NCBI GenBank assembly: GCA_024644535.1
Contig: JAHEKX010000009.1
Span: 1 to 64,000 of the forward strand
Direction of reading: 5' to 3'
DNA length: 64,000 bases
Source of the DNA: Gammaproteobacteria bacterium
Lineage (GTDB): Bacteria > Pseudomonadota > Gammaproteobacteria > Pseudomonadales > Halieaceae
Shown here: piece by piece, positions 1-7,846 of the stretch
How positions within the stretch are numbered: the stretch's first letter is position 1
How the letters are laid out: every line of letters starts with the position of its first letter
Notes under the pieces: generated by a model
Told to the model about the DNA's origin: nothing
Seen by the model: only the letters and a program-made list of their open reading frames with translations
The model's database searches: none
Program-made: the position numbers and the translations under genes

Positions 1-158
1 TCGGGGTCATCACCGGATAGCGTGAATGCGTCTGTGTGGCACACGCCGGTGGCTTTGATTTCGACCAAGACTTCACCCGCCTTGGGGCCTGTGAGGTCGA
101 CCTCGCAAATTTCAAGTGGGGCTCCGGCTTTGAAGGCGACGGCGGCGTGGGTTTTCAT
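1..158 (-). CDS. adhC: S-(hydroxymethyl)glutathione / class III alcohol dehydrogenase, N-terminal fragment
   Basis: Only the first 52 codons are inside the window; the gene runs off the left edge. The reading on the minus strand begins with ATG at 158 and contains [20 protein letters not shown], the hallmark of zinc-dependent class III alcohol dehydrogenases (FrmA/AdhC), with Cys40 as the expected catalytic zinc ligand followed by His-Thr-Asp. The family oxidises the glutathione adduct of formaldehyde in the cytoplasm, and an S-formylglutathione hydrolase gene often follows; it would lie outside the window. It is divergent from the sulfotransferase gene at 294, sharing a gap of about 135 bases. 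Family assignment is secure; whether the rest is intact cannot be seen. Confidence 0.88.
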   Translation of the reverse strand, partial: MKTHAAVAFKAGAPLEICEVDLTGPKAGEVLVEIKATGVCHTDAFTLSGDDP

Positions 159-293
159 GATATTTCCTTCGTGCGTTCTTCATTGGTTCCGAACAAATGT
201 AGCCGCTTAATTCACACTTTGCCAGTCTAAACTGGAGCCGTCTGGCCGATATGGTTTAGGATGCCAGATTTGGCTTAGGCATAAGGCGGAATC

Positions 294-1640
294 ATGCTAG
301 ATCATGCAATTCAAGATGCAATCGACAAAGGCGACTACTTTGACGCGATCGGTTTACTTCAAGCGGCGGTATCCACGCAGGATGACCCCCAGTTGATTTA
401 TCAGCTCGCTATTAATCTGCAGCGAGTTGGGTCTGCGCAAGATGCTTTGGATTTGTATGATGAGGCCAAGAGCAAGGGGTTTGATAACCCTATGCTGGCT
501 GTGAACCAAGGGCATGCATACAAGGCCTTGGGCAATGTGGTTGCCGCAGAGCAATGCTACAGGCAGGCACTTGGGGGTGATACGGCCTTAAGTGCAATCG
601 TTTATTGGTCATTGGCTGATCTTGGTAGCCGCCGCATTACCTCGGAAGATGTAGAGGCACTCGCACGACTTATTGACCTGGAATCCACATTGCCGGGATA
701 TCGAGCCTTGCTGTTGTTTGCTAGAGGCAATGCCTATGATGCGTCGGGTAAGTATGAACACGCTTTTGGCGATTTTAAGGTCGCTAATGACATTCTCTCT
801 GAGATTCGGCCGTTTCAAGGCGAGCTTTACCATAAGTTAATAAATGAACTTATGCAGGTCTCTTCTATAAAGTCGTATTTAGATACTGATTTCACGCCCA
901 TATTCATCGTTGGAATGCCAAGGTCGGGGACGACTCTTGTCGAGCAAATTTTGGCGGCGCACTCTAATGTTACAGCGACCGATGAGCTGGTGAAACTGGG
1001 GCATTTATCGATCGAACTAGAGGAATCGGGAGGTTACGCTAAGTTTCTAGATACCCCCGATGCGGATGTGGCGATTGAACTGCAGCAAGCTTACAGCCGG
1101 ACGATTCGTCAATACGATCAGCAAAGCCCCTATCTAATCGATAAGAACCCCAATAACTTTCTGCACGTCGGATTGATCAAATTATTATTCCCACACGCTA
1201 AAATCATTAACGTGGTTCGTGACCCCTTAGACAATGCCATTGGCGTTTATCGGCGTTATTTTGATAAGGGCTACGAGTTCTCATACTCAATGGAAGGGAT
1301 TCTGTTTCATTGGCAAGGTTATGTGTCGTTGATGAATCATTGGAATCAAATGTTTCCGGGCCAGATTTATCATTTGGATTACTCCAAGCTGGCAGCGCAC
1401 CCTAAAACCTCTATCGAGGAGCTTTTAAGATATTGCGGTTTGCAAGAAGAGGCTGCGTGCTTCGACTTGCAGAAAAGCAATCAAGCCGTGTTAACGCCCA
1501 GTGCGATTCAAGTGCGGCAGCCCATCTCGACAAAGTCGTTAGGGGTAGGTTTAAAGTACCAGCGATATTTACAGCCCTATTTGCGGCAGTTGGCGCAGAT
1601 TAAATTACAGAGTGATAAAGCGTTTGGTTTTAATACCTAG
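294..1640 (+). CDS. TPR-containing sulfotransferase
   Basis: A 448-residue protein. The N-terminal half (about residues 1-185) consists of helical TPR-like repeats. The C-terminal half is a Sulfotransfer_3-type domain: the 5-prime phosphosulfate loop GMPRSGTTLVEQIL lies at about 207-220 and the 3-prime phosphate-binding stretch VVRDPLDNAIGVY at about 307-319, so it should use PAPS as donor. This architecture resembles tyrosylprotein sulfotransferases more than small-molecule enzymes, but the acceptor cannot be read from sequence. There is no signal peptide, so it is probably cytoplasmic. ATG at 294 has a moderate AAGGCGGA ribosome site. It precedes a TonB receptor, and a second TPR-sulfotransferase lies at 5962. 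Confidence 0.85.
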   Translation: MLDHAIQDAIDKGDYFDAIGLLQAAVSTQDDPQLIYQLAINLQRVGSAQDALDLYDEAKSKGFDNPMLAVNQGHAYKALGNVVAAEQCYRQALGGDTALSAIVYWSLADLGSRRITSEDVEALARLIDLESTLPGYRALLLFARGNAYDASGKYEHAFGDFKVANDILSEIRPFQGELYHKLINELMQVSSIKSYLDTDFTPIFIVGMPRSGTTLVEQILAAHSNVTATDELVKLGHLSIELEESGGYAKFLDTPDADVAIELQQAYSRTIRQYDQQSPYLIDKNPNNFLHVGLIKLLFPHAKIINVVRDPLDNAIGVYRRYFDKGYEFSYSMEGILFHWQGYVSLMNHWNQMFPGQIYHLDYSKLAAHPKTSIEELLRYCGLQEEAACFDLQKSNQAVLTPSAIQVRQPISTKSLGVGLKYQRYLQPYLRQLAQIKLQSDKAFGFNT

Positions 1641-1684
1641 CGGGTCATTTTTAGACAACAAGGCAAGAGACAGCAGACAACAGC

Positions 1685-1703
1685 AAAAAAAAGCAGTTTT
1701 TTT
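1685..1703 (+). terminator. Weak A/T hairpin after sulfotransferase
   Basis: A run of eight A, the tetranucleotide GCAG, then seven T. The A and T tracts can pair around a four-base loop and leave a U-tract. It lies 45 bases after the sulfotransferase stop and upstream of the TonB promoter region. The A-U stem makes it a weak terminator at best. Confidence 0.3.
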
Positions 1704-1708
1704 AAGGT

Positions 1709-1762
1709 TTTGTGAATTATTTGTGATTTAGTTTGTCAAAAACGCCTTTTAAAATTTTGTCC
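1709..1762 (+). repeat. Phased TTTGTGA-type direct repeats upstream of TonB receptor
   Basis: TTTGTGA at 1709, TTTGTGA at 1720, TTTGTCA at 1732 and TTTGTCC at 1756 all lie on the same strand. Spacings are 11, 12 and 24 bases, close to helical turns, and the array ends just upstream of a candidate -10 box at 1770. This is the pattern expected for a regulator that binds direct repeats. No specific factor is identified. Confidence 0.4.
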
Positions 1763-1776
1763 AACGAAGTATAAAT
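1747..1776 (+). promoter_or_regulatory. Candidate promoter of the large TonB receptor gene
   Basis: TATAAAT at 1770-1776 is a good -10 box. The sequence 17 bases upstream (TTTTAA, 1747) is a poor -35, which would fit dependence on an activator bound at the phased repeats. Transcription would start near 1783, so the message would begin almost directly with the hairpin at 1786. Confidence 0.35.
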
Positions 1777-1785
1777 GCAGGGCTT

Positions 1786-1806
1786 CCGTCTATACGGTAT
1801 GGACGG
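1786..1806 (+). promoter_or_regulatory. 5-prime leader hairpin of TonB receptor mRNA
   Basis: CCGTCTATA and TATGGACGG form a nine-pair stem (one G-U) around a three-base loop. From the inferred start point it would sit at the extreme 5-prime end of the transcript, a placement that often protects abundant messages from RNase E. It lies just before the ribosome-site-like GGGAG at 1811. Confidence 0.35.
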
Positions 1807-1821
1807 CTGAGGGAGACTGAG

Positions 1822-1887
1822 TTGAGCATCAATTCTTTGTCCCAAAAAAACTTAAATTATTCTTACCGGGGAGATGTAACATGGTAA
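1822..1887 (+). promoter_or_regulatory. Possible upstream ORF overlapping the TonB receptor start
   Basis: TTG at 1822 sits six bases after GGGAG (1811-1815) and opens a 21-codon frame ending with TAA at 1885-1887, seven bases into the receptor gene in another frame. It has a good ribosome site for a rare start codon. The peptide has no recognisable stalling motif. It may be chance, or a device for translational coupling. Confidence 0.2.
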
Positions 1888-4493
1888 AACCAAACCCAAT
1901 GCGCGATGCAGTTCGTTACGCAATAGGTATTACCTCTGGCGCGTTGTTGTTGTCAGGCGGTTATACTTATGCTCAAGACGCTGATGAAAGCGCAGAAGTA
2001 GTAGAAGAGGTACTGGTTACTGGTTCGCGCATCAAGCGCAGCACTAATACACAGTCTCAAGAAATTATTACAATTAACGCCGAAGACATGGAAATCCAGG
2101 GTGATATCTCTGTTGCTGACGCTTTGCGTTCATCAACCTTGAACTCACTGGGTTCGTTCCGTGAATCTTCAGGCAGCAGTGCTCAGTCAAATGCGACAAT
2201 CAACCTTCGTGGCGCTGGCGCAAGCCGTACTTTGGTGTTGATTAACGGTCGCCGTGTCGCAGGCTCACCTTCATTAGGTGGCGGTGGTACCGTGAACTTG
2301 AACTTGATCCCCTTCTCTGCAGTTGACCGTGTAGAAATCATCCCTGACGGTGCGTCTGCGGTATACGGTTCTGACGCGGTTGCAGGTGTAGTAAACGTCG
2401 TATTGAAGAAAGGCTACGACGGCGTGAAGATCTCTGGCCGTTACGGCGATCGTGATCGTGACGAGGGCACTGAAGAAAGCATCTCTTTCTTGGTTGGTGC
2501 GTCTAACGACCGTGGTAGCGTGACTTTTGGTCTTGAATACGACAAGAAAGAGCCTATCTTCGATAAAGACCGCTCTTTCACTAAAGCCTCATACGGCGAT
2601 TACGACGGCGACGGCGACATCGTAGGTTACGCAGAAACAATTGGTGTTTCGTTCTATGGTTACTCGGCGCTTAACCCTAACTGGACGCCTGCGACTGTAT
2701 ACGATCCAAACGACCAAAATACGTGGTATGTGACGCCAGGCGCTAACTGTAACGATGGCGTTAACGGTTACGCGGGTGTAATGCGCGCTGACTTGGTGTT
2801 TGGCCCTGAATCAGGTTACTACTGTGGTTACGCTTATGCCTTGGTATCGGCTAACCGTGCGGGTCTAGAGCGTATCAACTCTTGGGTTTCTGCCGAGTAC
2901 AAATTGACTGACAGCATCGATGCTTACATCGACGTTATCATGTCTGACAACGAGTCGTTCGGCCGTTACGCGCCGCCTGCGGCACCTGGCCCAACCATTC
3001 CTGGTGACCCACGTAATGACATCGGTGCAACCTTTGGTTATTTCCGTTGGACAGACATCGGTCCTCGTGACAACTACGTTAACGACACCTTCAAAGATAT
3101 CAACATTGGCTTGACGGGTGAGTTGGCAAGCAACTTGAGCTGGGATGTGAACTACACCTACTCTGACTATCGCTCGTCTTCAGTGGGTATGTACTACCTA
3201 AGCTATGCGGGTCTTGAGTACAACATTTCGTACGACATCCAAGACTTCAATCAGTTCGTAGCTAACTTGAAAGCTTCGACTCACAACGACGACCGTCAAA
3301 ACATGAAGAAATGGTTTGCTGGTTTGCAGTGGGATATGTTCGAAATGGCAGGCGGTACTGCGTCTAGCTACTTCGGTGCAGAATACTTCGAAGTTGATTA
3401 CCAAGCTTTGGTTGACGCTCAGTCAGAAGCCGGTTTGATCGGTGGTTCAGCGGGTAACTCAGCTGAAGGTTACCGTGACGTAACGGCGTTCTCGGTAGAA
3501 GCAATCTTCCCTGTAACTGACTGGTTGGAAATTGACGCGGCGGTTCGTCACGACGATTATTCTGACTTTGGTACAGCTACGTCGCCTCGTTTGGGCGTTA
3601 CCATGACTTGGCCTGGCTACGACCGCGTGACCATCAAAGGTTCGTGGGGTCAAGGTTTCCGTGCTCCTGACTTGTCAGACTTGTACGGTGCGACCTCGTT
3701 CTCTGCGGAAAGCGCTGTCGATAACTATGGCTGTCAGTTGGCAGGCCAAAGCCCATGTCCATCTAAGCAGTTTGACACCTACATTGGTTCAAACCCCAAC
3801 TTGGACGCAGAAACGTCTGAAACGCTGTCTATCGGTGTAACTTGGGAGTTCTTGGACGGCTGGTATGCGTCTATTAACCACTTCACTCTGACCTTAGAAG
3901 ACTCAATTGAGTACACTTCTGCGCAGGATCAGTTGGACGTTGATTTCCAAACTAACGGCAACAACCCGAACGTTGAGCGTAATGCTATCGGTGGTGTAAC
4001 TCGCATCGATGCGGGCTTCCAGAATGCGGTAACCGACCTAGAGCGTGAAGCTCTCGACTACGCGGTTAACGGTATCCTGTCGACTGATTACGGTCAGTTC
4101 AACATGGGCTGGAACGGTACTCAGTACTTGAACTACGACGCAGAGCGTAGCTACGGTACGGGTGACCTGTACGATGCAGCGGGTACTTTGGGCTTCCCAG
4201 AGTGGCGTATGAATGCCTACGTTGCATGGTCTATGAACGACATGTTCGCCAACATCGCTTGGGACTACATTGGTGAATCAGAATCAAGTGTTTCTGACAC
4301 CAAGTACAAAGCATGGGATGTGTTGAACGCGTCTGTTGGTTACAACTTCGATTCTTGGGGCACTGTAACTTTCGGTGCAAACAACGTGACCGACGAAGAT
4401 CCATTGTTGGATTCTCAAGGCGCGCAAGTTGATGAGTATCAGTACCCATTAACTGGCCGTGTATGGTACTTGCGTTATACTCTTGAAATGTAA
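1881..4493 (+). CDS. Large TonB-dependent outer-membrane receptor
   Basis: An 870-residue protein with a signal peptide ending near residue 31, a TonB-box-like segment EEVLVTGSRIKRS (about 42-54), then a plug domain with INLRGAGASRTLVLINGRR and the closing motif IPDGASAVYGSDAVAGVVNV, and a long C-terminal beta-barrel ending in an aromatic-rich strand (WYLRYTLEM). It should import a scarce substrate using TonB energy; this subfamily is abundant in marine and Caulobacter-like bacteria and the substrate cannot be inferred. ATG at 1881 follows a strong GGGGAG site. Codon choice (CGT, GGT, AAC, TTC, GAC) is far more biased than in neighbours, suggesting very high expression. A strong terminator follows. 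Confidence 0.92.
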   Translation: MVKPNPMRDAVRYAIGITSGALLLSGGYTYAQDADESAEVVEEVLVTGSRIKRSTNTQSQEIITINAEDMEIQGDISVADALRSSTLNSLGSFRESSGSSAQSNATINLRGAGASRTLVLINGRRVAGSPSLGGGGTVNLNLIPFSAVDRVEIIPDGASAVYGSDAVAGVVNVVLKKGYDGVKISGRYGDRDRDEGTEESISFLVGASNDRGSVTFGLEYDKKEPIFDKDRSFTKASYGDYDGDGDIVGYAETIGVSFYGYSALNPNWTPATVYDPNDQNTWYVTPGANCNDGVNGYAGVMRADLVFGPESGYYCGYAYALVSANRAGLERINSWVSAEYKLTDSIDAYIDVIMSDNESFGRYAPPAAPGPTIPGDPRNDIGATFGYFRWTDIGPRDNYVNDTFKDINIGLTGELASNLSWDVNYTYSDYRSSSVGMYYLSYAGLEYNISYDIQDFNQFVANLKASTHNDDRQNMKKWFAGLQWDMFEMAGGTASSYFGAEYFEVDYQALVDAQSEAGLIGGSAGNSAEGYRDVTAFSVEAIFPVTDWLEIDAAVRHDDYSDFGTATSPRLGVTMTWPGYDRVTIKGSWGQGFRAPDLSDLYGATSFSAESAVDNYGCQLAGQSPCPSKQFDTYIGSNPNLDAETSETLSIGVTWEFLDGWYASINHFTLTLEDSIEYTSAQDQLDVDFQTNGNNPNVERNAIGGVTRIDAGFQNAVTDLEREALDYAVNGILSTDYGQFNMGWNGTQYLNYDAERSYGTGDLYDAAGTLGFPEWRMNAYVAWSMNDMFANIAWDYIGESESSVSDTKYKAWDVLNASVGYNFDSWGTVTFGANNVTDEDPLLDSQGAQVDEYQYPLTGRVWYLRYTLEM

Positions 4494-4515
4494 TTTCAGA
4501 GTACAACTAAATAAG

Positions 4516-4542
4516 AAGGCCTGCTCTGCAGGCCTTTTTTTT
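4516..4542 (+). terminator. Rho-independent terminator after TonB receptor
   Basis: AGGCCTGC (4517-4524), loop TCT, GCAGGCCT (4528-4535), then a run of eight T to 4542. A perfect eight-pair GC-rich stem with a U-tract, 23 bases after the receptor stop codon. Confidence 0.9.
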
Positions 4543-4556
4543 CATTAGGAAATATC

Positions 4557-5504
4557 ATGAATCCGTGGTCAGAGTTTTGGCAGCAAGGGCACCCAACTAC
4601 TTTTGGTGAATACTTTAAAGAGGGGTACCAAGGGCCCATTAAGAATTGGTTTGAAAAGCAGTTTTCGGTGAATCAACGATCGGAAACCTTACTCGAGTTG
4701 GCTTGTGGCAATGGTGCGCTGATTCCCATGTGCTTAGATTTGGGTTTGACGACCAACTATCAGGGCGTTGACTTAGCCGCAGTGGCTATACCGCAAGCCG
4801 TGCAGGCGCGTCTTAATCAAACGGACAGCTTGCAAGTGACGCTGATGGGTGAGACGTCAATAGAGGCACTACCTTTTTCGGATGGCAGTTTTTCGGTGGC
4901 ATGTTCAGTGTTTGGAATAGAGTACTCCAATATTGAAAAGACGATACCTGAGATGAGTCGCGTGCTCACAACCTCTGGGGTTTATCTTGGTGTGATTCAC
5001 CATATTGATTCTGTTGTTTCGCAAATGTCTGGTCGAGCGGTGAACGAATACAACATGAGCGAAGTGCGCGATTTTTTAGAGCAACTTCAAATTATTGCTC
5101 ATCAAGCTAAGGTCGCAGGGGATTTGCGTGTACTGAGTCGCAACCCTAAGGCCGAAAAAGCGCGTAAAAAGTTGAACCAGTACGCTGAAAAGTACCTTAG
5201 TAATACCGATTTAAGTACCGCTAATGCCAGCATGTTTGAGTTTGTCACGCGCGGTTTGCAGTTCTTCAAAATTCTGGATCAAGGCCCCAAGGTGGCCAAT
5301 CGTTTTATCAAACGAGTTTATGAAGAAACGCTAGCCACTCGTGAACGGCATATGCAGATGTGTTCGGTGGCCATGCCGCAGGACGGTATCGATCGTTTCG
5401 TTGAAATTCTGTCGAAGGCTGGATTTGGGTCTGCCGATGTCTCTATACTAAGCGATGACAAAACAATTATTGGATGGGCCGTATGCGCGCACAAAAGTAC
5501 TTAA
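4557..5504 (+). CDS. Class I SAM-dependent methyltransferase
   Basis: A 315-residue protein. Motif I, TLLELACGNGALIP, lies at about residues 43-56, the acidic end of strand 2 is QGVDLAAVAI, and the post-motif ALPFSDGSFSVACSVFGIEY matches the Methyltransf_11 pattern. The C-terminal 170 residues are helical and give no clue to the acceptor. It should methylate an unknown small molecule or peptide in the cytoplasm. ATG at 4557 follows AGGA with eight-base spacing, immediately after the terminator at 4542, so it probably has its own promoter or relies on read-through. Its end overlaps the next gene by 31 bases. Confidence 0.82.
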   Translation: MNPWSEFWQQGHPTTFGEYFKEGYQGPIKNWFEKQFSVNQRSETLLELACGNGALIPMCLDLGLTTNYQGVDLAAVAIPQAVQARLNQTDSLQVTLMGETSIEALPFSDGSFSVACSVFGIEYSNIEKTIPEMSRVLTTSGVYLGVIHHIDSVVSQMSGRAVNEYNMSEVRDFLEQLQIIAHQAKVAGDLRVLSRNPKAEKARKKLNQYAEKYLSNTDLSTANASMFEFVTRGLQFFKILDQGPKVANRFIKRVYEETLATRERHMQMCSVAMPQDGIDRFVEILSKAGFGSADVSILSDDKTIIGWAVCAHKST

Positions 5505-5944
5505 TTGCCGTATCTATTTTCGCCTCTGTCAGTCTTCCTGTGGCGGCACAAGATATGCTGAGTTGCAGCAAAATCAACAACGATTCTCAGCGTTTAGCCT
5601 GTTATGACACCGTCGCTGGGCGTGTTGAAGAGGCGCTTACCAAAGACGTTCAAGGTACCGCCGTTTCACGAATTAAAGAGCGTGAAGAATCCATTCAAGC
5701 GGCTGTGATTGGTGACTACGATGTGGCCGCTCAAGAATACGAAGGCTTTGTTATTGCAAAGGTCTACTTGAACAATCAGCGTCGCCCCGTGTACGTGTCT
5801 AAAGATGGGCGTGTTTTTCATCAAGTCAGTGGCATTACGCCCCTCGCGCAAATCGGCGATCAAGTCGAGCTCGAGCAAGGCATGTTTGGTAGCGTATTTT
5901 TGACAACTTCCTCGGGTACGCGGTTTAAAGTCAAAGAGAAATAA
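5474..5944 (+). CDS. Small secreted or periplasmic protein of unknown function
   Basis: A 156-residue protein with a signal peptide ending about VSLPVAAQD. The mature N-terminus has two cysteines in the pattern CSKINNDSQRLACYD, a C-x(n)-RLACYD motif seen in many uncharacterised proteobacterial envelope proteins. The central part carries acid-flanked tyrosines (GDYDVAAQEYEGF), and the C-terminal half looks like a small beta domain. Two starts are possible, ATG 5474 and ATG 5483; both give a usable signal peptide. It overlaps the methyltransferase by 31 bases and lies 17 bases before the second TPR-sulfotransferase, so co-transcription is likely. Function is not recognised; it is a conceivable substrate of the adjacent sulfotransferase. 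Confidence 0.72.
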   Translation: MGRMRAQKYLIAVSIFASVSLPVAAQDMLSCSKINNDSQRLACYDTVAGRVEEALTKDVQGTAVSRIKEREESIQAAVIGDYDVAAQEYEGFVIAKVYLNNQRRPVYVSKDGRVFHQVSGITPLAQIGDQVELEQGMFGSVFLTTSSGTRFKVKEK

Positions 5945-5961
5945 GTGTTCGACTCTCCCTG

Positions 5962-7845
5962 ATGTCGCCTGAAGACATAGTCGCACCGCGAACCGCGGTG
6001 CAAATCAGCATTCAATATTATCGACAAGGGCAGTTCGAGGCGTCTCGTGTTGCGCTCGAACCGTTATTGGCACGGTTCCCCCAAGATGCGTACCTATTTA
6101 ATATTCACTGTGCATTATGTCTGCAACTTAAAGATTATGTGGCAGCAGTAACCGCGGGACAGCGCGCGCTTGAGTTGCGTCCCGATTACGTAGAAGCCAT
6201 GGGTAATCTTGCGAGCGCCTATTACGAGCTTTCAGATTTTACTGCAGCTGAAGACACGGCAAAGGCATTGCTGGCGCTCGAGCCCAGTGATTTGACAGGA
6301 TTAGTCGTATCTACCGAATGTGCCTTGCTTCGCGAAGACCTGAAAGCTGCGAATCGGTGGGTGAGCGATTTGATTGGGCGACATCCCTCTAATGGAATGA
6401 GCTGGTATCTGAACGCGAAACTGCAGCGACAAAATGGTCATGTAGCGCAAGCTTTACAGGCATGTCAGCGCAGTTTGTCGCTTGATGCTAGCCGTGAATC
6501 TGTTGTCATACTCTACATTAGTTTGTTGCTTGAGTTGGGGCAGTATGAAGAAGCTGAAGTTGGTCTTCAGCATGCAGTGCACGCCTGGCCCAACTCCCGC
6601 GGGGGTGCACATCTTAAGGCACAACTGCTACTGGCCCAAGGCATGCCGGAACAGGCAGTAGACGTTTACGAACGCTTGCTCGCGGGAAACTTTGAGGAAT
6701 CGGCGGCGCTGAATTTGGCGAACGTATATCGCCAGTTAGGTCACTACGACGAAGCAAAGAATATTTTGTATCGAGTGTTAGATCAGAATGCGGCTAACGC
6801 CAAAGCGATCTTGGCTTTAAGCCAAATACCACTCGATTTAAAGCAACTGTCCAGTCTTGTGACGATGGCAGAGTCGGCATCAACGCATGAGCAGTTGGAT
6901 TTATCTGATCGAGCACACGTCGCTTTTGCCTTGGGCGCGCTCTATGCCCACCAGGAAAATTACAAGCAATCGTTTCAAGCCTACAAACAAGCAAATTCCA
7001 TAAGGGCGAAGCAGCATCCCTATGATGAAGTAGCGGATGAGCGGTTGCTGAACGAGATCATTCAGATCTACCGAGATCTAGAAGTACGCTCGCGTTCACC
7101 GGTTCATTGTAGTATCACGCCGGTATTTATTGTGGGTTTGCCGCGCTCAGGTAGCACCTTGCTAGAACACAAGCTACTGCAACACGACGGTGTTACAAGC
7201 ATAGGTGAATGCGAGTTCTTAAATCGTGAATTAGGTATTTGGCTGCGCGAGTTCGATGGCTCTGCTACGTGCATGGAGGCACTTCGCCATTTGTTTAAGG
7301 GCTATGTAAAAATTCTGGAAAGTCGGGCTGCCCAGAATTCGATTGTAATCGACAAGTTACTTTTGAACTATCGATGGGTTGGTGTTATCAGTTTACTGCT
7401 TCCTAGGGCTAAGTTTATTTGGCTTGATAAAAAGCCCATTTCTGCGTGCTGGTCTCTGTATAAACAGCAGTTCGCGGGTTATGAGTTTTCATATCAATTT
7501 GATACTTTGGTTTCGCACTATGCTCGATATCATGCTTTTAAAACGTATTGGCAGGGTGAATTGCCAGGCAAGATTACTTTTGTTTCTTATGAAGAATGGA
7601 TGAACGCGCCAGCTGATATTTCAGCGTCAATACATCGTTCTTTAGGCCTTACGCCTTCAAATGGTCTACTTGCCGGAGTCAAAAAAGGAACATTGATCAA
7701 TACACTAAGTTCGGCACAAGTGCGCGATCCAATAAGTTCTCGATTTGTTCATGAGTGGCAACATTACCAAAGTGAGCTTAAGCCCCTCGAAAACAGGTTG
7801 GAAAGTGCGTTACGATCGGACTTTAGTTTCGGATATGGAGAGTAA
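5962..7845 (+). CDS. TPR-containing sulfotransferase (second copy)
   Basis: A 627-residue protein with a much longer TPR array than the copy at 294: roughly residues 10-350, with repeat cores such as ALELRPDYVEAMGNLASAYY and AALNLANVYRQLGHYDEAKN. The sulfotransferase domain follows, with the PAPS loop VFIVGLPRSGSTLLEHKLL at about 388-406. The second PAPS motif region reads IWLDKKPISACWSLYKQQF, where the usual Arg-Asp is replaced by Asp-Lys-Lys, so this copy is the more divergent. The long repeat array suggests a protein or peptide acceptor. No signal peptide. It is two bases from the S9 peptidase start. Confidence 0.85.
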   Translation: MSPEDIVAPRTAVQISIQYYRQGQFEASRVALEPLLARFPQDAYLFNIHCALCLQLKDYVAAVTAGQRALELRPDYVEAMGNLASAYYELSDFTAAEDTAKALLALEPSDLTGLVVSTECALLREDLKAANRWVSDLIGRHPSNGMSWYLNAKLQRQNGHVAQALQACQRSLSLDASRESVVILYISLLLELGQYEEAEVGLQHAVHAWPNSRGGAHLKAQLLLAQGMPEQAVDVYERLLAGNFEESAALNLANVYRQLGHYDEAKNILYRVLDQNAANAKAILALSQIPLDLKQLSSLVTMAESASTHEQLDLSDRAHVAFALGALYAHQENYKQSFQAYKQANSIRAKQHPYDEVADERLLNEIIQIYRDLEVRSRSPVHCSITPVFIVGLPRSGSTLLEHKLLQHDGVTSIGECEFLNRELGIWLREFDGSATCMEALRHLFKGYVKILESRAAQNSIVIDKLLLNYRWVGVISLLLPRAKFIWLDKKPISACWSLYKQQFAGYEFSYQFDTLVSHYARYHAFKTYWQGELPGKITFVSYEEWMNAPADISASIHRSLGLTPSNGLLAGVKKGTLINTLSSAQVRDPISSRFVHEWQHYQSELKPLENRLESALRSDFSFGYGE

Positions 7846-7846
7846 G

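Noticed and set aside
1711-1726. CRP site built from two TGTGA motifs upstream of the TonB receptor
   Set aside because: The two TGTGA motifs are direct repeats, not the inverted TGTGA-N6-TCACA arrangement, so they fit the phased array better than a CRP operator.
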